Shown piece after piece: positions 1 through 8,830 of a DNA stretch of 45,804 nucleotides. Position 1 is the stretch's first letter. Each line of letters begins with the position of its first letter. The notes under the pieces are model-generated. The model saw only the letters and a program-made list of their open reading frames with translations, had not been told where the DNA came from and did no database searches. The DNA is taken from positions 1 to 45,804 of the forward strand of contig JAJDEJ010000240.1 of NCBI GenBank assembly GCA_029259815.1, given 5' to 3'. Both the position numbers and the translations under genes were made by a program. The stretch is from Planctomycetaceae bacterium. Lineage in GTDB: Bacteria > Planctomycetota > Planctomycetia > Planctomycetales > Planctomycetaceae.

Positions 1-346
1 GTCGGTCGTTGAGTTCAGTGGTGGTGCGGGCCAAGTGGTGGCGGCTGACGTGTCGGAAGTCGGTCCCCTTGAGGGAGTATTGCCACAGCAAGCCGTTCGT
101 GTGCTCGTTGGAACCGCGCTACCAGGGTTTGCGCGGCTCGGCGAAGTACTCCCGCGACCGGAGCTGCTGTGACAACTGCTCATGCTGCGCGAACTCCTTG
201 CCGTTGTCGAGTGTCAGCGTGCGGCGGAGCGGGGGCGGCAGTGGATCGTACAGCCGGGTGATGGCGCGGCGGACGCGGGGTGCCTGTCGATCGCGAACTT
301 TGCCGGCCACGAGGATCATGGTCATGGGCTCTGCCGATGCTCGAAC
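1..346 (-). pseudogene. IS30-family transposase remnant (C-terminal part, internal amber stop, cut by window edge)
   Basis: Read on the minus strand, this stretch gives the C-terminal half of an IS30-type DDE transposase. TLTLDNGKEFAQHEQLS carries the second catalytic Asp, YFAEPRKPW follows, and RGSNEHTNGLL after it carries the catalytic Glu. The family normally reads W-Q-R-G-(S/T)-N-E here. In this copy the Gln codon is TAG (plus positions 119-121), the change expected from CAG to TAG. Translation resumes in the same frame after the stop and continues to base 1, so the element extends beyond the window. Recognisable similarity begins only near 346. Upstream of that the frame (to 430) does not resemble the family and runs into the 3' end of the hydrolase gene, so the N-terminal half is missing. 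It cannot make an active transposase. Family assignment is from motif recognition. Confidence 0.75.
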
Positions 347-426
347 GGAACATGGACCAGCATCCGGTCGCCCATACACGAAATCAAGCGTCCGAAATCG
401 GAACCACCAGATTCCGACAACTGCCG

Positions 427-2193
427 TCAAAGACCAGGTTTTGACGCGCTCTTCGCCGGTGGAGGGACCACAGGAAGTGTGATCCGCGTGGATGACTCGG
501 AACCGAAATGGACCGTTTGTGTGGCTGTTCGGAGTTCGCCGTCAGCGTTCTGCATCGCAGCCGTGTTGTGATTCCGGTCGTAGTTGGGGAAGTCGCTGCT
601 CGTGATGTCCAGACGGATGCGATGGCCGGGGAGAAACGCATTTGAGGTCGGGTTCATGCGAATCGTGTATCGGACGATTTCCCCCGGCTGAATGAGCTTC
701 GGTCGGTCGAGTGCTTGTCGATAACGGACTCTGATCATGCCCAGGGAAACGTCACGGGCAAGGCCATCGGGAGCGACGTCGATCAGCCGCACGAAGAAGT
801 CGGTGTCAGGCACTGTAGAACTGGCGAACAGTTCGACTTCCGGATAGCCGGTAACCTCAATTCGCTCGATCAGCGGCTCGGTCTGGTAAACGAGAATGTC
901 GTGGCGATCCTGCAGGGGACGCTGGTCGGCAGGAATCTGAAACAGGGCCGGGCCGTGCAAAGACGGCACCGGATTCTCGGGATCATAGACGTAGCTGTCA
1001 CTCCCAGCTACATCAGGACGCCCAGAGGTCAAACGCCCGTCTCCGGTTGGAGTTTGGGCTCCTCCGTCGCTCGTGAGGAAGTAGGTCTTGGAAATTGCTC
1101 GCTCCAATGGCCACACTTCCTCGTCGCGCCAGAGATTGTCACCCATCACGAAGATGCGATAGGGAGCTGTCCGATCGACGCCGTTGCCTTGGCCTTTGAT
1201 CCAGAAGTCGAACCAAAGAATTTGCTCGGCGATCAGATCGACGTTCGCCTCTGGGCCAAAGTCGAGATCGCCCACTTTGCGTTGGCCCATCTTCGTATGG
1301 CCCCAGGGGCCGATGATCGTCCGTGAGCCACGTCGTGCGGTTTCACTGGCGGCCTCGGTCCGGATCGTCTGATCGAGCAAGAGATGTCCGTTGCAATGGT
1401 CCCACCAGCCGACAACGTTCAAGTTTGGTACCTCAATCTTTTTGACGTCTTCGTGCAGCTTCCAGGGATCCAGATGTGGGTGTTTCAGCCAGTGATGGAC
1501 GAAGGGGGTTTCTTCCTCGAAGACTTCACGCGGCAAATCGAGATAGGGAGCAAAACGCAGCCAGCGGTCTGCGTGCGTCTGCCAATGCATGCGCCCCTCG
1601 GCACGCGTGGTGGTGCCGTCCCGACCGTTCTTGGCGCGCATGTCGGGTGTCATGCCAGCAATCCACCAGTTCAATCGTCGTCCCGGTCGAATCGTGCCCG
1701 GGCCCTCAAGATCGGTGTATCGTGCAGGGATGCTAAACGCAGCCATTGCGACCAACGAGGGCGGGCGCAGAGGAGCCAGTCGCCATTGTAGAAACGCATT
1801 GTACGAGGCACCAAACGTGCCGACTTTCTCGATGGAACCGCGGAGTTGGGCCGCCCATTCCACGGTGTCGTATCCATCTTCAGCGTCGTGCGTTTCCGGG
1901 CGGACGAAGGACTCCCATTCGCCGTCGGACTCATACCGACCGCGAGCATCTTGACTGACGACGATGTATCCCGCCTTGACGAATCGGTCAAAGCGTCTTC
2001 CTTTCTTGCGATACGGCGTGCGCATGACGAGGACAGGATAGGGACCACCGTCATCCGGCGGCCGGTGGACATCCGCGCGGAGAACGACGCCGTCCCGCAT
2101 GGGGACCGCCACGTTCGTTTCGGTCTGAACCTCAGTGCCATCGGCTTGACTCAGTGCCAGTAGACAAGTCAGAGAAAGCGTAACGGGATTCAT
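427..2193 (-). CDS. CocE/NonD-family serine hydrolase (X-Pro dipeptidyl-peptidase S15-like), exported
   Basis: This 588-residue alpha/beta hydrolase of the CocE/NonD (peptidase S15) type acts on esters or acylated substrates; the natural substrate is unknown. A short hydrophobic N-terminus (residues 1-18) suggests export. The typical opening VPMRDGVVLRADVHRP follows at about 30-45. The nucleophile elbow is GAS130YN, the Asp lies in GWWD265 and the His in GPWGH299. That spacing matches the catalytic triad of cocaine esterase. The C-terminal third should be the jelly-roll domain of the family (RIRLDITSSDFPNYDRN). The end, STRITLPVVPP plus a short tail, is close to a normal family C-terminus although it abuts the IS30 relic. 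It starts a minus-strand block with two other exported proteins, 27 bp downstream of the phosphoesterase gene. ATG start; hydrolase family sure, substrate unknown. Confidence 0.85.
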   Translation of the reverse strand: MNPVTLSLTCLLALSQADGTEVQTETNVAVPMRDGVVLRADVHRPPDDGGPYPVLVMRTPYRKKGRRFDRFVKAGYIVVSQDARGRYESDGEWESFVRPETHDAEDGYDTVEWAAQLRGSIEKVGTFGASYNAFLQWRLAPLRPPSLVAMAAFSIPARYTDLEGPGTIRPGRRLNWWIAGMTPDMRAKNGRDGTTTRAEGRMHWQTHADRWLRFAPYLDLPREVFEEETPFVHHWLKHPHLDPWKLHEDVKKIEVPNLNVVGWWDHCNGHLLLDQTIRTEAASETARRGSRTIIGPWGHTKMGQRKVGDLDFGPEANVDLIAEQILWFDFWIKGQGNGVDRTAPYRIFVMGDNLWRDEEVWPLERAISKTYFLTSDGGAQTPTGDGRLTSGRPDVAGSDSYVYDPENPVPSLHGPALFQIPADQRPLQDRHDILVYQTEPLIERIEVTGYPEVELFASSTVPDTDFFVRLIDVAPDGLARDVSLGMIRVRYRQALDRPKLIQPGEIVRYTIRMNPTSNAFLPGHRIRLDITSSDFPNYDRNHNTAAMQNADGELRTATQTVHFGSESSTRITLPVVPPPAKSASKPGL

Positions 2194-2220
2194 TGATGAG
2201 TTATCTCTTGAAGGGAATGA

Positions 2221-3387
2221 TCACATCTGGAACGGTCGGCTGACTTTGATGGTACGCTCGGCTTTTGCATACCAACCTTGCGGCGCGTGCTGAGATGTAT
2301 GCAGATAACACTGAACACGCACCTGATCTGAGCCCTCCGTGAAGGTCAGGAGCCTGCTCATGGGCAACGTTGTTTTGCGGGCATGGTAGCGGCTGAGAGC
2401 TGCGCAGTTGATAAAGTTGACGCCCCACTTTTGTTCAATGTGCGTGCGTCCTCCCTTGTGGTCATCGGGGTTCGTATGCGTATGACCGCCGAACCAGATA
2501 TCAATTGCGTTCGGATGCTTTGCCATGTGTTTCTCGAACGCTTGTGCATCCGGCTGGTCATCCAACCAGTAGAGGTATGAAGCCCCTTGAGGTCCGCCAG
2601 TGGGAAAGTAGCCGTGGTAGTGGCTCACATATGTGCCATCTTCCTTCTTCCGGAATCCTTCCCAAGGCCCGGAAGCGACTGTTGTTTCCTTGAGCATCTG
2701 ATGGTGAGCGGTGAGGATCACCGAGTCGGCATTCTCATTGATCGAGTTCTTCCACCAATCGAATGTCTCGGCTGTTACCGCTCCGGCAGGATATCCGCCC
2801 CGCTCGGCACGCCCGACTGGCGGACCTCCGTCGTTGCGGTCGCTCATCACCAGAAACAGCAGGTTGCCCACACGAAAGCTGTAGCGTTCCCATGTGCCTG
2901 TGACCGGATACGGACGACGGTCCGCATCGACTCTGGAGTATTTCGTGTTCTCACCGTTTGGATCGACCCATTTCCGAAACCACCATTGCGTCGGTTCACC
3001 GGGACCGGACGCATCATGGTTGCCTGCCAGATTGTAGAAGTCCTCTCGACGATGCTTCTTGGCGGCACCAAATTGCCGAACCACCTCTTGACCCTCTTCG
3101 TCATTGGGCGATCCCTGGTTGCCGGACAAGTCTCCGACATGGAGTGCAATATCCCAGTCGAACGGCGGACCTCCCTGCTCTCCTCCGAACTCAGACTGTC
3201 GGATCGCATCAGCCAGACTCTCGCGTTTCTGTCGCAGGTCGGTGCCCACATGGGAGTCACCGCAGGCCCACAACCGAAACTGTCGCTGCGTCTGGCCTTC
3301 GTTGCCCAACACATAGAGACCGGGCAAGGTGAGCGTTCCAGCGCAGGCCGCTATTGTTGGTGACGACAGAAATGCGCGTCGCTTCAT
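2221..3387 (-). CDS. Calcineurin-like metallophosphoesterase, Tat-type signal
   Basis: The 388-residue protein has the metal-binding motifs of the calcineurin-like phosphoesterase superfamily in order: GD44SH46, GD86LSGN90, GNHD at 122-125, a histidine in LTAHHQ, and GGHTHTN near residue 300. These usually hold a dinuclear metal centre that hydrolyses phosphomonoesters or diesters. The N-terminus MKRRAFLSS with a following hydrophobic stretch looks like a twin-arginine signal, so the enzyme probably works in the periplasm or cell envelope. The gene lies between the CocE-like hydrolase (27 bp downstream) and the conserved exported protein (75 bp upstream), all on the minus strand, so co-transcription is plausible. 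Nothing identifies the substrate. The family is well supported; a nucleotidase or phospholipid phosphodiesterase role is only one of several possibilities. Confidence 0.85.
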   Translation of the reverse strand: MKRRAFLSSPTIAACAGTLTLPGLYVLGNEGQTQRQFRLWACGDSHVGTDLRQKRESLADAIRQSEFGGEQGGPPFDWDIALHVGDLSGNQGSPNDEEGQEVVRQFGAAKKHRREDFYNLAGNHDASGPGEPTQWWFRKWVDPNGENTKYSRVDADRRPYPVTGTWERYSFRVGNLLFLVMSDRNDGGPPVGRAERGGYPAGAVTAETFDWWKNSINENADSVILTAHHQMLKETTVASGPWEGFRKKEDGTYVSHYHGYFPTGGPQGASYLYWLDDQPDAQAFEKHMAKHPNAIDIWFGGHTHTNPDDHKGGRTHIEQKWGVNFINCAALSRYHARKTTLPMSRLLTFTEGSDQVRVQCYLHTSQHAPQGWYAKAERTIKVSRPFQM

Positions 3388-3462
3388 GGTGTCTCTCCTT
3401 GCGGGCCGGTCAGCGTTTCAAGAGCTCGTCGTCTGCCGATACCGTGATTGATGGAGGTGGAA

Positions 3463-4860
3463 TCACTCCGCTCGGAAGTAATCGCGATCACCGGGAGTAA
3501 ATACGAAGGGTTGTGGTGTCTCCATCGTGATGTGTTTCCAGGTCTGACCCATTTCGCGAAATGGGCCGGTCTCCGTCGGGTGATAGGAGATATCGAGATG
3601 CGGAGTGTCGACAGGTCTTCCTTCGTCCGCATGTGATTTCATGGCGGCTTCGAGGATGCCGGTGACCAACAGCGTTCTTTCCACTGGATAGGGTTCTTCC
3701 TGATGAACAAACAGATGTTGAATGGCATGTGAGAGCGCTTTGAAGAGACCTCGGTTGCCCCATGGCCCGTTGTACAGGGCCGTCGCACGAGGCTCGTCTT
3801 CTCCCTGCATTCGACAGGCGAACCCCCAGCGGCTGCCGCTGTTGCCGACTTTCAACACGGTCGCTTTCAGGCCATCCTTGTAGGTAACGACAAGCGCATG
3901 TTCTGGGACCGGACGAGGCAGAGGTTGGTTGTTGCTGCTCTGTGATGACTTCGCATCGCGACGGGGCGGCGTTCTCCCCGCTTCGACTGGCCACGGTTGA
4001 CGGTCGTGCGAGATCGCAGCCTCTGCGTCTATCGCTGCATCGACCAATGACGAGGACCAGCGTCCCTCCGCTCTCGCTGCTGCAAACGCGTCGCCAGTCA
4101 GTAGCTCGACACGTGCCACGCCCGTCTCGCCACCCAGACGATTCTCCACAAAAGACTGCAGCACTTCCAGTCCATGAAAGTCGTAAGATTCAATCCCTCC
4201 TCCGTGAATCGCGACGGCCTCTTTGATCTTTGCATCTTTGGGGAGTTCCCACGCTGGATTTCGTTGTGCCAGTGGAACCGAACTGCCAGCCATCAAGGGA
4301 AAACCACATTGTCGGGAAGTGTCGTACATTTCCTTGGCCCAATCCCATCGGTAGGAGAGGTGCTTGTCGTTGAACAATGGCACGAAACGATCAGACCGCC
4401 GCATGACGGCAACCGCTTCGTCGAAGAATCGTTTGCGAGGGTACATCGTCTGTCCCAGATCACTCTTCGGATAATCTCCGTGCTCTCCAATCGACAAGAC
4501 CGCATCGACAGCAAGCTCGTCCTGGCCCAGGCAGAGAGCATCGTTGATCGAATCAAACAAGGGGACGCCGAATCGCTGTGAGACGTCACGCGACATCTCT
4601 TTGTCCGGAAACTGATCGGCATAGAAGGACACGACATCGACTCCGGCGTCGACCAGTTCGCCGTTGAAGAGATATGGACGAAAGAAGTTCTCAAGAATGT
4701 CGTATGCGTGAGAACGAAAGCGGAACTCCGTAAAGATTGCCGCAACCCGCGGACGTGAACCGGCATCGGCAGCAAGACACTGAGAAGATCTCAGGCTCAG
4801 ACGATCAAAGAGTGCTAATGGAGCGAGAGATGCCGTCTTGAGAAAGTCACGTCGTTGCAT
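3463..4860 (-). CDS. Conserved exported protein of unknown function, Tat signal
   Basis: This 465-residue protein begins MQRRDFLKTASLAPLALFD, a clear twin-arginine signal, followed by a mature domain starting PRVAAIFTEFRFRSHAYD at about residue 38. I have a general memory of similar proteins in planctomycetes but know no assigned function. Visible features are an alternating alpha/beta composition, SIGEHGDYP near residue 145, FNDKHLSY near 187, and several conserved-looking Asp, His and Glu residues. The N-terminal half could be a Rossmann-like or dehydrogenase-like fold, but no GxGxxG motif is seen. It is the first gene of the minus-strand block with the phosphoesterase and the CocE-like hydrolase. 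Its promoter should lie in the 240-bp divergent space before the DUF1501 gene at 5101. It is a real gene by length and signal peptide; its role is unknown. Confidence 0.8.
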   Translation of the reverse strand: MQRRDFLKTASLAPLALFDRLSLRSSQCLAADAGSRPRVAAIFTEFRFRSHAYDILENFFRPYLFNGELVDAGVDVVSFYADQFPDKEMSRDVSQRFGVPLFDSINDALCLGQDELAVDAVLSIGEHGDYPKSDLGQTMYPRKRFFDEAVAVMRRSDRFVPLFNDKHLSYRWDWAKEMYDTSRQCGFPLMAGSSVPLAQRNPAWELPKDAKIKEAVAIHGGGIESYDFHGLEVLQSFVENRLGGETGVARVELLTGDAFAAARAEGRWSSSLVDAAIDAEAAISHDRQPWPVEAGRTPPRRDAKSSQSSNNQPLPRPVPEHALVVTYKDGLKATVLKVGNSGSRWGFACRMQGEDEPRATALYNGPWGNRGLFKALSHAIQHLFVHQEEPYPVERTLLVTGILEAAMKSHADEGRPVDTPHLDISYHPTETGPFREMGQTWKHITMETPQPFVFTPGDRDYFRAE

Positions 4861-5100
4861 GTTTCTATTCCATTGATCCTCGTGGCTATTCTGCCCCGAA
4901 TATGCTTCTCGTCTGCTTCAGACAGCCCATCGTACTGCAACTTGCCGTCCGGTGTCGCAGGACTGACGATGAAACCGTGAGTTCCTTGCGGTCACAGGCT
5001 GGATCTTCGTGCGATGTCCACGTGATTCGGGTAGAATTATTTAGCAAGACACTCTTCTTTCAATCTCTTACGTTTGCCCGACTCAGTCAGGAAATCGGAC

Positions 5101-6483
5101 ATGCTGCACTTGGGGCAGATTGACGAACGAAACTGTCAGGCACTCTCGCGACGGGAGATGCTTCAAATGGGCAGTTGCTCAGCACTGGGGCTCTCAATGC
5201 CGCATCTCCTGTCACGCGCCGCTCAGGCAACTGGACAGGAATCGCGTGTGAAGTCGGTGCTCCTGCTCTGGCTGTGGGGCGGACCCTCGCATCATGAGAC
5301 ATGGGACCCGAAACCGAATGCACCACTCAAGATCCGCGGCTGCTATCAGCCAATCTCGACTGCTGTGCCAGGAATACAGATTTCCGAATTGTTGCCCATG
5401 TCGGCGGCGCGAACCGATCAGTTGACCATCATCCGCAGCATGGCACATGAGATGAAGGATCATAATCAGGCGGGAACGGTGTCGTTGACGGGGAGCAAGA
5501 ACGGATCACGGGCGTCTGGGGGAGTGCCCGAACCGGGACGCGTGCGGCCAAGTATGGGGTCAGTGGTGTCATATCTGAGTCAGGATCTCAGAACAGACTG
5601 GCCGGCGTTTACCGCCATCGGGCGTCGATGCAGCGTCAGTAATGCTGACCTCCGTGGGCAAACCGCAGAAGCTTTGGGAGCGATACACGACCCGTTTCGA
5701 CTGGATGGATTCGACTTCGACAAGGGTGTTCCGGTCCCAGCATCAATGCAGCCGCTGGGCGAGATTGGAAGTGTCCGTCTCGACGACCGCAAGCGGTTGA
5801 TGTCCGCCCTCGATGATTGGCAGCGATCCGCTGAGCAGTCCGGTGTGGTCGATCGCTACGACGATCTGCGGAGTCGTGCATTTAGCCTGTTGACGGCGGC
5901 TGGTGCCAAGCAGGCGCTCAACATCGACGAAGAGTCGGATGAACTTCGGGACCGCTATGGCCGCACGGTCTTCGGTCAGAACTGTCTTCTGGGGCGACGT
6001 CTGATCGAGGCGGGTGTGCAGTTTGTGCAAGTCAACTGGAGCGGGAACGCAGAGGACGAACAGCAGGGAGGCGATGGGGGTTGGGATCTGCACTACCGCC
6101 TGTTTGAACGGATGCAGGACCGTTATTGCCCAGTTTTCGATCGGGCGTTTACCTCATTGCTCGACGATCTGAAGCAGCGAGGATTACTCGATTCAACATT
6201 GGTGCTGGCGATGGGCGAGTTCGGTCGTAGTCCGGCCATCAGCCAAATCGGCGGACGCGAACACTGGCCGTTCGGTTATTCGCTGGTTGCTGCGGGTGGG
6301 GGCACTCCTGGTGGAACAGTGGTTGGCGCGACAACTACTGACGGTGGCTATCCGGCAAGCCGGCCGAACCATCCAGTCGATCTGTTGGCCACAGTGCTGG
6401 AACTCATGGGGCTCGACCGACTACCGCTGTTCGAACGGGATGCCGCCGTGCTGGGGTCACCGATTCCGGAACTTGTCGGATGA
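5101..6483 (+). CDS. DUF1501 domain protein (sulfatase-like fold), Tat signal
   Basis: This is a member of the planctomycete DUF1501 family, distantly related to alkaline phosphatase/sulfatase folds, of unproven function. The signal is SRREMLQMGS, followed by VLLLWLWGGPSHHETWDPKP, the family's N-terminal block. Near the C-terminus are AMGEFGRSP and GGREHWPFGYSLVAAGGG, the conserved block expected to carry metal ligands. I start it at the ATG at 5101 (460 aa), because AGGA lies about eight bases upstream; an in-frame TTG at 5074 would add nine residues. The stop overlaps the ATG of the next gene (ATGA at 6480-6483), so the two are probably translationally coupled. DUF1501 proteins often sit beside PSD1/DUF1553 genes; this one is instead paired with a propeller/LamG protein. 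Confidence 0.88.
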   Translation: MLHLGQIDERNCQALSRREMLQMGSCSALGLSMPHLLSRAAQATGQESRVKSVLLLWLWGGPSHHETWDPKPNAPLKIRGCYQPISTAVPGIQISELLPMSAARTDQLTIIRSMAHEMKDHNQAGTVSLTGSKNGSRASGGVPEPGRVRPSMGSVVSYLSQDLRTDWPAFTAIGRRCSVSNADLRGQTAEALGAIHDPFRLDGFDFDKGVPVPASMQPLGEIGSVRLDDRKRLMSALDDWQRSAEQSGVVDRYDDLRSRAFSLLTAAGAKQALNIDEESDELRDRYGRTVFGQNCLLGRRLIEAGVQFVQVNWSGNAEDEQQGGDGGWDLHYRLFERMQDRYCPVFDRAFTSLLDDLKQRGLLDSTLVLAMGEFGRSPAISQIGGREHWPFGYSLVAAGGGTPGGTVVGATTTDGGYPASRPNHPVDLLATVLELMGLDRLPLFERDAAVLGSPIPELVG

Positions 6484-8102
6484 GAAACCACTTCGCCTAT
6501 CTCTGCATGATTGCCGCCTGGATCGCATACATCCCGGTGACGACCGTTGCAGATGATGCGGCTTCTCCGGTCGAACGTCTCACGACGACACACTTCCCCA
6601 AGTTCTTTCTGTCCTATTCGCCGGATGGATCTCACCTCGCCTATTGTCGGCACCATCGTAACCTGCGAGGCACCAACCAGATACTCGTCGGTCTCCGGAT
6701 CATGAAGGCCGGCGGTAAGGATGATCGGGCCATGCTGAGTGAATTCAGCTCAGCCGTACAAATTCAAGAACACCCCGCATGGTCTCCAGATGGCACGCAG
6801 TTATTGATCTCCGGCGGTGGAAACGACACGGGAAACTCCTCCAAGGACACTTTCGTCTGTGACGTTGCCGCCGACTTTCAGGCGACTCAGCTGAGAAAGA
6901 TTGTTGAAGGCCAGGGCGTTCAGTTGGGCGAAGAACCCTGTTTCTCTCCCGATGGGAAACACATCGCATTCACTTCGGTTGACGAACGGATCTGGATGGC
7001 GAATATCGACGGCAGTCGAAAGACAGAGGTCGTGCAGATGGACGGTTCCTACTGCCATCAGCCAGCCTGGTCACCGGATGGGAAATGGATTGCGTTCGCG
7101 TCTGATCGGGATGGCGACGTCGAGATCTACAAGGTTCGCTGGGATGGTTCGGATCTTACCCGGCTCACCCACGAAAAAGGGTTCGACTGCCGACCGCGTT
7201 GGTCGCCAGATGGACGCTGGATTCTCTTTACGTCGAATCGCAACGGAAATCACGACCTGTTCCTGATGCATGACGATGGATTCGATGTCCAGGCTCTGAC
7301 TCACGACCAGGCAATGGACGATCATGGTGTATTCTCTCCCGACGGTCGCTGGGTCAGTTTTGTCTCGATGCGAGACGGAGGCTTTGACATCTACCGACGA
7401 CCGATCCCGGAGGAGATCGAATTCGGTCCGCCTCCGGAGGTCTCGCCGCTGAGGGCCGAGTCGACGGGAGGCTTGGTTGCTCACTATGCGTTCGACGAAG
7501 TGGATGGCACCGACGGTCAAGCTCGTGACTCGGCAAAACGAAATCACCTGCAACTCTTTGGTGCAAAGATCACCCGCGATTCTGACAAGGCTTGGCTGGA
7601 GTTTGACGGCAACGATGACTATGCACTCGCCGGAAACAGCGTGCAACTGCGACAGTCCGGGCCATTAACATTATCACTATGGGTTTCTGCGAGCGATTGG
7701 TCGGGGAATGGCTACTTACTCTCCAAGCATGGCTGGAACATTTATGTGTCCAGCGACGGTCGTCCCCGCTTCGAAACACGCACGGCTGACAACCAGGCAT
7801 GGGACACACTCGCAGCTGTCGATTCGTTGCCACTGCAGCAGTGGAGCATGGTGACAGCCGTGTTTGCCCCGGACGTCGGTCAGCTGTCAATCTACATCAA
7901 TGGTCAACTGTCCGCCGAACACGAACGGATTGATGGTGCCCTCGGGGCGGTCGATGCATTCCCATTGCAGTTGGGACACTACACCGTTTCACAGACACAG
8001 AGATTCCGTGGGCGTCTGGATGAAGTTCGCATCTATGACGTTGCTCTCAGTACGGACCAAATCTCTCGGGAGTACACCGAACAATCCCGCTTGACCCGCT
8101 AG
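6480..8102 (+). CDS. PD40/TolB-like beta-propeller with C-terminal LamG domain, secreted
   Basis: The 540-residue protein has a signal peptide (residues 1-25) and six PD40 repeats whose signature is (F/W)SPDGxxhhFhS: near residues 46, 101, 155, 197, 241 and 285. From about 330 to 535 there is a LamG/concanavalin-like domain: GLVAHYAFDE, then LEFDGNDDYA, GPLTLSLWVSASDW and FRGRLDEVRIYDVAL. The propeller would bind a protein or saccharide, and the LamG domain is a typical carbohydrate- or protein-binding module. It probably acts outside the cytoplasmic membrane. Translation is likely coupled to the upstream DUF1501 gene through ATGA. Its TAG stop is the first recognisable part of a dispersed repeat (8098-8201). 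Domain calls are secure; the ligand is unknown. Confidence 0.88.
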   Translation: MRNHFAYLCMIAAWIAYIPVTTVADDAASPVERLTTTHFPKFFLSYSPDGSHLAYCRHHRNLRGTNQILVGLRIMKAGGKDDRAMLSEFSSAVQIQEHPAWSPDGTQLLISGGGNDTGNSSKDTFVCDVAADFQATQLRKIVEGQGVQLGEEPCFSPDGKHIAFTSVDERIWMANIDGSRKTEVVQMDGSYCHQPAWSPDGKWIAFASDRDGDVEIYKVRWDGSDLTRLTHEKGFDCRPRWSPDGRWILFTSNRNGNHDLFLMHDDGFDVQALTHDQAMDDHGVFSPDGRWVSFVSMRDGGFDIYRRPIPEEIEFGPPPEVSPLRAESTGGLVAHYAFDEVDGTDGQARDSAKRNHLQLFGAKITRDSDKAWLEFDGNDDYALAGNSVQLRQSGPLTLSLWVSASDWSGNGYLLSKHGWNIYVSSDGRPRFETRTADNQAWDTLAAVDSLPLQQWSMVTAVFAPDVGQLSIYINGQLSAEHERIDGALGAVDAFPLQLGHYTVSQTQRFRGRLDEVRIYDVALSTDQISREYTEQSRLTR

Positions 8103-8201
8103 ACCATTTTTATGGTTTCTGTGCAGGAGCTTGTTCGAGGAATGACCTCTGCCTGCTGAGAGGCTCTCCTGCATGATACCTGAAGAACAACTTTCGAATT
8201 G
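8098..8201. repeat. Dispersed 104-bp structured repeat, copy 1
   Basis: This segment aligns without gaps to 42975-43078 at roughly 85 % identity (constant offset 34,877). It starts GCTAG, where the TAG is the stop codon of the propeller/LamG gene. It contains CCAT-N4-ATGG at 8104-8115, an 8-bp stem TGCAGGAG (8122-8129) / CTCCTGCA (8166-8173), and an inner hairpin at 8151-8164. The inner pair T8154-A8161 becomes A-T in copy 2, a compensatory change. It codes for nothing recognisable and the IS3 relic follows about 110 bp later. It could be a REP-like element, an IS end or an RNA structure. Confidence 0.75.
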
Positions 8202-8312
8202 TCGAGTCACGTAGTTGTCGACCGACGACCGTCACTCTGTCGCGAGCGCTGTCAAGTCGCCGATGGATTTGATCCGGTTCGGCGTGGCGAAGTCACCGAC
8301 ACCTTGATGTAG

Positions 8313-8830
8313 GTGGAGTCGAAATTGTCGACTCAGCGTTTCGGGAGGCCACTCCGCCTGCTGACACTGATCGATGAGTTCACCAGAGAGTGTCTGGCGA
8401 TCGACGTGGAGCGAAGGCTGAGAAGCGAGGCGGTGTTGGAGCGTCTGAGTGATCTGTTCGTGCGTCGTGGAGTTCCCAAGTACATTCGCAGCAACAACGG
8501 CCCTGAATTCACAGCCCTCAAGGTCAGGGAATGGCTGGATCGTGTCGATATAAAGACGCTGTTCATCGAACCGGAATCGCCGTTTCGCCCTACTGGCGAA
8601 CAAACGCCAGACGGGAGAACGGCTACATCGAGTCATTCAACGGCCAGCTCAGAGACGAACTGTTGAACGGTGAGATTTTCGAGACGCTGCTGGAGGCGAA
8701 GGTACTCATTGAGCGTTGGCGAGTGGAGTACAACACCATCCATCCTCACACTTCGTTGGGATATCGACCCCTCTCTCCCGAGGCACGACAGCCGCACTTC
8801 CGCTACGCTCCAGCGACCGTGTGCGGTTGA
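8313..8830 (+). pseudogene. IS3-family transposase (OrfB, rve domain) remnant, 5' truncated and frameshifted
   Basis: Frame one (8313 to about 8582) gives GRPLRLLTLIDEFTRECLAI, which carries the second half of the IS3-type integrase core, then SNNGPEF with the second catalytic Asp replaced by Asn. A second frame, from about 8610 to 8830, gives ENGYIESFNGQLRDELLN with the catalytic Glu, then the family C-terminus (PHTSLGYRPLSPEA). Between them the expected join SPWENGY is interrupted by about 29 extra bases (8583-8611) that include the palindrome TTCGCC-N5-GGCGAA. This shifts the frame. The N-terminal half and the OrfA part are absent; a stop lies just before 8313. It is inactive. A second IS3 relic at 16935-17084 belongs to a different subgroup. 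Confidence 0.82.

Noticed and set aside
715..1326. Open frame of about 203 codons opposite the CocE-like gene
   Set aside because: It lies wholly antisense to a gene with clear motifs and has no motif or ribosome-binding site of its own.
2587..3363. Open frame of about 258 codons opposite the phosphoesterase
   Set aside because: Antisense shadow of a gene with all phosphoesterase motifs; low complexity and no family resemblance.
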